Source of the DNA: Chrysomallon squamiferum | Lineage: Eukaryota > Mollusca > Gastropoda > Neomphalida > Peltospiridae | Direction: 5' to 3' | Length of the DNA stretch: 12,500 nucleotides | Assembly: GCA_012295275.1 (NCBI GenBank) | Contig: CM022670.1 | Location: 32,993,438-33,005,937, forward strand | In this document: piece by piece, positions 7,707 through 12,500 of the stretch | How the letters are laid out: each line of letters starts with the position of its first letter | Numbering within the stretch: position 1 is the first letter of the stretch | Translations under genes and position numbers: made by a program | Notes under the pieces: model-generated | What the model was told of the DNA's origin: nothing | Seen by the model: only the letters and a program-made list of their open reading frames with translations | Database searches by the model: none

Positions 7707-9370
7707 CCTCGAAATAAAACTTTCTTTCGATTGAGTGTGGTCGGCTAAGTAGTAGTTTGAACAATTCTTGTGAAAAGATTTCTTTTTAGTGGACGCTAGT
7801 TTTGATGTTACATTAGCTATTAAAGAAAAGAAGGAAATGCATAGGAGTACATGTATTTCCTTATCAATTTGAAGCAATCCGTCAATCCTAATTGACAATT
7901 CATGCTTTTGAAGATATGAATTAAAAAGACGAAAAACTACTCAAAATTTGGAAAACTGGTAAGTAAAATCCTGAATTAATCTTAATTAAAGAGATGGTTG
8001 ATATTGTTCACTAATTTTTATTTCTTTTTATATCTTTTTTGACAAATGTGATAATAATAGTCGGGTATGGTTTTGACGATTGTTGCTCTTTGAAAATGTA
8101 GTTGTAACCGGCATATTACATATAGTATACATATAGTAGTAGTCACGATTATTCTGTCAATAATACTATTACTAACTCTAGTTGTAGTAGTAATATTAAA
8201 TTATAAACGATTAACGGATGAAAGATCAAACATTAAAGAATACTGCCGTTAAAGGTATCAATAAGAAATTATATTTCACTTTATCACACTTTCACATGCT
8301 TCACTGAAACCTTCAATAATTAAATTGTTTTCGTCACTTTTAACTGGCTTGCTCACGAAGTATCGTATTTTCCATCTGATCTATACTGCTTTGATTAGCC
8401 GTTGGTAATTAATCAGTACGTCATCCCATCTAATTCTTGATATATATATATTTTTTTTTTTGAGCAAACAACGGAAGGGAATGAACAGTTCAGATCTTTC
8501 ATTAACTTTATTTATTTAATTAGTTCTTTCAAGATCAGTATTATACAGTCTTAACGATCGTAACATAGACTGTAGAGGAAAATGTAATAGTCCATAAGAA
8601 GATGATCACACTTCTCATAGGCTGATCTAAGCAGGTTTGGATCAAGGGTGTGAATCGGCAGTTGTTTTGCAGAAGAAAAACAAATCATAATAATAATAAT
8701 TTAAAAAATCTGTTATGTTTACGTTATGTAGAACCCTCAGCTAGATGTGTTACTTACATCGCTAAAATAACATTCAGAACAAAAATCACCCACCCATGAC
8801 AACATGCATAAAAACTGAATGATGAAATCAATTGTATAAAAGCGTCTTTATCATCGAATTTATAGCTACTTAACGATTATTATAGATTATACAACTCGTG
8901 AAGTCGAAGATAAGTATAAGATGATTTATTTAATTCTGGTATATAGCCATCACAGGTACAACTGTACTGTACAACAACAACAACAAAAAAAAAAAAAAAA
9001 TTCTGGTTCAGAAAACGTTAAATAAGTAAGAAAACGAAAGATAACAGAAGTACTTTTTCTAAAATTGAATTAATACTATGTTATTCTATTTTATGCTATT
9101 ATATTATACAGTACCACGCAATACATTATAAATACTACAGTATTATATCCTTCACCATCCTTTGCTATATTGTATAGTAGAGTATACCGTATTATAAATA
9201 TTATGAATCAGTATAGTAAAATTTACTATATTACATTAAAGTTAAATATTGTGCTAACCGTGTACTCATTTTCTTAACTATTAAATTGCGTTAAACGACT
9301 ACATTGCAGTGCACTGTAACACTGAACCATTTAGATGAACCTGTTCTGATTTCATTCTGATAATTTAAAT
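7707..9370. other. intronic AT-rich DNA with small repeats
   Basis: Contains a (TA)n plus T11 tract at 8440-8461, an AAT run at about 8685-8701 and an ACA plus poly(A) tract at 8971-9000. From about 9071 to 9237 there is a TA-rich stretch rich in TATAG/CTATA-like palindromic words. No gene was recognised. One candidate cryptic exon at 8758-8814 is discussed in the findings. Confidence 0.5.
8971..9000. repeat. (ACA)n plus poly(A) tract
   Basis: Five ACA units grade into about 16 A residues. Simple sequence; no retroposon body was identified beside it. Confidence 0.9.
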
Positions 9371-9520
9371 TTAATGACCAGTCACCTCCACGACTTGCGA
9401 TGAGACAGTGCTGTGATTACGACACGTGACAACGATCGTGGATGAGAACTTGTTTTCAGCAGCTGGTTCAGCGCTTGGTATTATGTTAAAAATTAAAATG
9501 GCACAAATAAACAGGTAACA
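9371..9520 (-). other. short open frame with a hydrophobic start, no ATG
   Basis: A minus-strand frame of 49 codons runs from after a TGA at 9521 to TAA at 9371-9373. It begins with a hydrophobic run (LFICAILIFNII), followed by PSAEPAAENKFSSTIVV. There is no start codon in frame. The downstream part lies in a locally GC-rich segment. A donor-like GAG|gtgact and a weak acceptor-like site are present, but there is no homology that could be recognised. Confidence 0.15.
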
Positions 9521-9589
9521 TCACTTTCGACTCAGATTAATTATTTTAATGAAGATTACATTAGCAAATATCGATATTTATAATTTCTG

Positions 9590-9822
9590 AACTGCGCTGT
9601 TCTAAACGTTGTTCTGGCGCCGCGCACAAGAGAATGATGCCACGCATATTGAAATTTTGCCTCTAGTTTTATTCTACAAAATACGATTGTTTTGGCTAAT
9701 GTACATTTCCGTATTTGCTCAAAGTATAAAAAATTTGGCCCACTAGTTTTAAAAAAATAAAATAAAGGGAACGTTGATAATGGCATATGCGAAATTAAAA
9801 CACTAACGAAAACGCCAAACAC
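9590..9822 (-). other. unexplained segment, possible old mobile-element fragment
   Basis: A minus-strand frame from ATG 9822 to a stop at 9556 (88 aa) covers a segment with an unusually GC-rich core (GGCGCCGCGC near 9618-9627). The C-terminal part (CRIKLEAKFQYAWHHSLVRG) looks less repeat-like than other frames, but no family was recognised. It lies about 60 bp from the left end of the TIR element at 9886. Confidence 0.15.
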
Positions 9823-9880
9823 ATTTTAAAGATTAAGTGGAATGATGTCTGCATTTTTATATATAGATACATATATAAAT

Positions 9881-9885
9881 AAAGA
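9881..9885 (+). repeat. candidate target-site duplication, left copy (AAAGA)
   Basis: AAAGA directly outside the left inverted end. The same five bases follow the right end at 10418-10422. Confidence 0.5.
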
Positions 9886-9888
9886 CAC

Positions 9889-9918
9889 GGCCGTAACTAT
9901 AATGAAGCAAATGAGGCA
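9889..9918 (+). repeat. left inverted-repeat core
   Basis: GGCCGTAACT, ten variable bases, then AAATGAGGCA. It pairs with 10385-10414 at 22 of 30 positions, including both exact 10-mers at identical spacing. Confidence 0.75.
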
Positions 9919-10384
9919 CAAAGATTTTAGTTTAAAAATATAAAATATAAATCGCTATAGTAATGGAAACGATATCCACTCAATGAATTCATTTATGTCT
10001 GTGGTTACCGTTTGAAGACGGGTTCGTTGAAAACTAAGTTCGGGAGATGGTAAGCGTTACTTTAAAGTTACAAAACCTTAGAGGAATCTCGGTGTCTTGT
10101 GTTGTCTGGTTCATAGAAATGTCTTTGATTGAAATTGAGCTTGGCCTATATTTTCTACGGGAATTTAGTAGTTTATTTTTAAGTTCAAAATGTCGATGGC
10201 GTTTACGCTATATAAGCTGTCGTTAAAGCTGCTAAGTTCAGTGGCGGTTTCAGATTACTGCACTAGGAAAAAGATCGCAGGAAATGGCTAAAATCGAGGA
10301 TTTTGTTTTACAAGTCGGAGCTTCTGGGGTCCTTAGGCGGCCCCCTGGCCTCTCGCCCCAAATGTTTTGGCGATTAAGTGATTT

Positions 10385-10414
10385 TGCCTCATTTCAAAGA
10401 GTCAAGTTACGGCC
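10385..10414 (-). repeat. right inverted-repeat core
   Basis: Reverse complement of the left core: TGCCTCATTT, ten variable bases, then AGTTACGGCC on the plus strand. Confidence 0.75.
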
Positions 10415-10417
10415 ATG

Positions 10418-10422
10418 AAAGA
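10418..10422 (+). repeat. candidate target-site duplication, right copy (AAAGA)
   Basis: Immediately follows the right inverted end and is identical to 9881-9885. Five A/G-rich bases can match by chance, so support depends on the inverted ends. Confidence 0.5.
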
Positions 10423-10429
10423 ATGATAC

Positions 10430-11850
10430 TCGTATGTAGATTAATTAAAACAGATGAATGGTGATTGTGAATTCTTTATATCTAAATTCACAGTCGAATC
10501 CAGTTAAAGTCATTGATAGAAAACTGTAATATTATTATAATTCTTTTTTTTTTCTTTTTTCTAAATCTTTTTTTTCAATTAATATTGAAAGTAATTTCAA
10601 ATGTTAAAAATGTGTGGGATACACTTCTTAAAACAGGAAATAAAAATTAATTAAAAACTGAAAAAATTCATTTAACGGTTATTCAGGAAGTAAAAGGAAA
10701 AAAAAAAATCCATAGAGAAAAAAAAGAATCAGACATTAACTTGAAACACAGCTTTGAAATCGTTTTAAATTTACCATTTGTACCTCCCGCTTTTTGTAAT
10801 TTGATGCCAGTCATCTCAAAAAACATGTTAATTCAATAGCTATAATTGTGTGTTGATATAGTTTGTGAAAATCAATACATGTCCATCGCTTATCATAGTG
10901 AGGGTTCTTGTTAACAATAATGATATTCATCAGGTCTGTTGTTTTACTGCGTCACTAATGTTTCCCAGTGTATTGAGTTCTTACTAAATGCAATATGGAT
11001 CAAAGGCTGTTGAGTGCCATGTCCACTGGTGGTGTTAGACGTAAAGCTTCATCATTTACCGTTATATCCAGTGTCTGTTTTTGAATAACACAAACTGTTT
11101 ATTTAATAAATATTTACTTCTATTTTTGTAAGCGAATTCCATCTATCTTAGCTTTTCCATTGTTTTTTGGTTAATGTTCTTTCTCTTTTTTTTCACAATT
11201 TACAGATATATATTTTTAGATAACTTTGATCAGCCATACATTTAACCACTTTCTTAAATCAAAGCATTATTTGCCTGTGGTGTAATATAAATTTGTTTCA
11301 TGCCGTGGGCAAAGAATATATTTATATACACGTTATAAGAAGTACACCAAAATATAAGGTGAAATCGAAATCTGAAGGAATAACTATTGCAACTTAGTTA
11401 TATATTTTTTATTTTTTTTTATACATGAATAAAAGATAAATAAATTCATTAATTAAAATATATAAATACTACAGGTAAATTACTAGACAAAAACAAATTT
11501 GTCAATGATGATGAAGTTGCTGACACTCATTTACAAATTGTTGGTATAAATAATAATCAAAAAAAAAAAAAGAAAAAAGAAGATATTTAAACAAATAAAC
11601 CAATAGGAATCAAATAAGATACTTCATTTTGTTTTACAAAACATAATAGGTGGTACGTGATGTGCTATAGACAGTTGAATATGTATTATACTTTCATTTT
11701 AATGTCAGCAGATGATTGCATCAAGTAATTCACTCTTTGCAGCTGAACATGAGTCAGCTACCACCCACCACATCTATCTGAAAACATTAAGTGATCTACT
11801 ACGAGGAATAAAACCTCACTAATTCAATGAAGTTAATATAACGTGGATTT
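10430..11850. other. intronic AT-rich DNA, nothing recognised
   Basis: Contains T-rich (10545-10575), A-rich (10690-10730) and A/G-rich (11560-11585) low-complexity tracts. The stretch 10930-11090 is of ordinary complexity but has no open frame or family signal. An AP-1-like TGAGTCA occurs at about 11750, which is expected by chance in a window this size. Confidence 0.5.
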
Positions 11851-11859
11851 ACGGCTATT

Positions 11860-12240
11860 TACCAATGCATGTAACTGTTATTAAACATGCCTCGTTGGCA
11901 ATGACTGCCAGTGACATGTGTTCGTACAATATGGTCGTAAATAACATAGTGGACTATCTAGTTACATACACGTCTTCATCGAAAGTCCCAAGACACCAAT
12001 ATCTGTGTGTGGCATCAAAGCAACAACAGCTACCTTATGGAGACAAAACCAATTCGGTGTGAGATTATATGAATCTACTGAACAGTCACCATACTCACTG
12101 GCGAGTTCATTATCATCAAGTTGCACATTAAATAAACACTGTGTGTTCAACAACACGAGGCGAGATGCGAATCCCATTTTGTCTCCATGGTACATGAATA
12201 ATAAAAAGAAATCATCTCATGAAAGGATGTGAGTAGGGTG
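11860..12240. other. higher-complexity segment with frames on both strands
   Basis: Frames overlap on both strands: 11865-12062 and 12005-12232 plus, and 11962-12195 minus (77 aa, MYHGDKMGFASRLVLLNTQC at the start). A 12-bp inverted pair, ATGGAGACAAAA, sits at 12037-12048 and 12177-12188. No domain was recognised. The segment is followed by ordinary sequence and then by a TTTA/TTA tract at the window edge, which would suit the tail of a retroposon. It could also be plain intron. Confidence 0.2.
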
Positions 12241-12452
12241 TTTTCATTGCTGAAATATACAGAAAAACTCCCACACTGTCGTATTTTAAGAGAACACATA
12301 TTGCTTAGATAAAAAGGTCAAGAGACATCAGGGTGCAGTAACTGATCATCATAGCAATTTGTATGACTGTTCCAATATGCAGACTCAGTCATGAATGATA
12401 TTCTGATAAATTTATTCTGAAGTCTCTTATGCATTAGATATCCATGTATGAG

Positions 12453-12500
12453 ATTTATTTATTTATTCATTTATTATTGTTATTATTATTATTATTATTA
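12453..12500. repeat. TTTA then TTA microsatellite, runs off the window
   Basis: Degenerate TTTA units change into TTA units that continue to the last base, so the full length is unknown. Confidence 0.9.

Larger units (their letters stand above)
9886..10417. mobile_element. non-autonomous DNA transposon-like (TIR) element, 532 bp
   Basis: The two ends are inverted copies. CACGGCCGTAACT at the left (9886-9898) pairs with a right end that reads CATGGCCGTAACT when reverse-complemented (10405-10417). After ten unmatched bases in both arms, AAATGAGGCA recurs exactly (9909-9918 and 10385-10394). AAAGA flanks both ends as a 5-bp direct repeat. The interior is GC-richer than the surroundings, with blocks such as GGCGGCCCCCTGGCC near 10336, and encodes no transposase frame. 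This architecture fits a MITE-like cut-and-paste derivative. The superfamily is not assigned: a 5-bp duplication with a CAYGG end does not match one family clearly. CAGTGGCGG at 10239 inside resembles ends of other DNA transposons, so a nested insertion is possible. Confidence 0.65.

Noticed and set aside
9071-9237. TA-rich stretch with many palindromic words, considered as a structured element or origin
   Set aside because: The words do not form one long hairpin or regular array; the pattern is explained by extreme TA content.
12099-12175. tRNA-derived SINE promoter (TGGCGA... and GATGCGAATCC resembling A and B boxes)
   Set aside because: The B-box-like word has two mismatches and the A-box-like word does not fit well; no cloverleaf could be drawn.
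12037-12188. 12-bp inverted repeat ATGGAGACAAAA as MITE ends
   Set aside because: The match does not extend beyond 12 bp, there is no flanking direct repeat, and a 12-mer pair is expected by chance in a window of this size.

Overview
The window looks like AT-rich, gene-poor invertebrate nuclear DNA. It has long simple-sequence tracts, spliced coding exons and no bacterial-style gene packing. The microsatellite style and the protein identity fit a lophotrochozoan, perhaps a mollusc or cephalopod. That is inference; no diagnostic lineage-specific SINE was recognised.

The only well-supported gene is on the minus strand. Three exons (7300-7416, 6516-6602 and 5063-5209, in transcription order) join in phase 0 and encode the last 116 residues of an M1-family metallopeptidase. 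The C-terminal helical domain resembles aminopeptidase O (AOPEP) more than leukotriene A4 hydrolase or aminopeptidase B. The catalytic zinc-binding part must be encoded beyond the right edge, above 12500. A 3' UTR with polyadenylation signals lies at about 4815-5062. One intron begins with GC rather than GT.

Layout: 1-4814 is downstream intergenic DNA with poly(A) runs, a CCTA/TGTC microsatellite and two higher-complexity islands (1106-1290 and 3780-4140). 4815-7416 is the gene's 3' end. 7417-12500 is interpreted as part of one large upstream intron. It begins with a 62-unit GA array next to GC/AC and TA/GATA tracts, and it holds a 532-bp element with imperfect inverted ends and 5-bp flanking direct repeats (9886-10417). 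It also holds several unexplained segments and ends in a TTTA/TTA tract.

No rRNA, tRNA, CRISPR array or bacterial operon is visible. No new multi-gene system is apparent. The strongest new observations are the TIR element, the GC-AG intron with a duplicated block beside its donor, and the very long CT array upstream of a 3' splice site.
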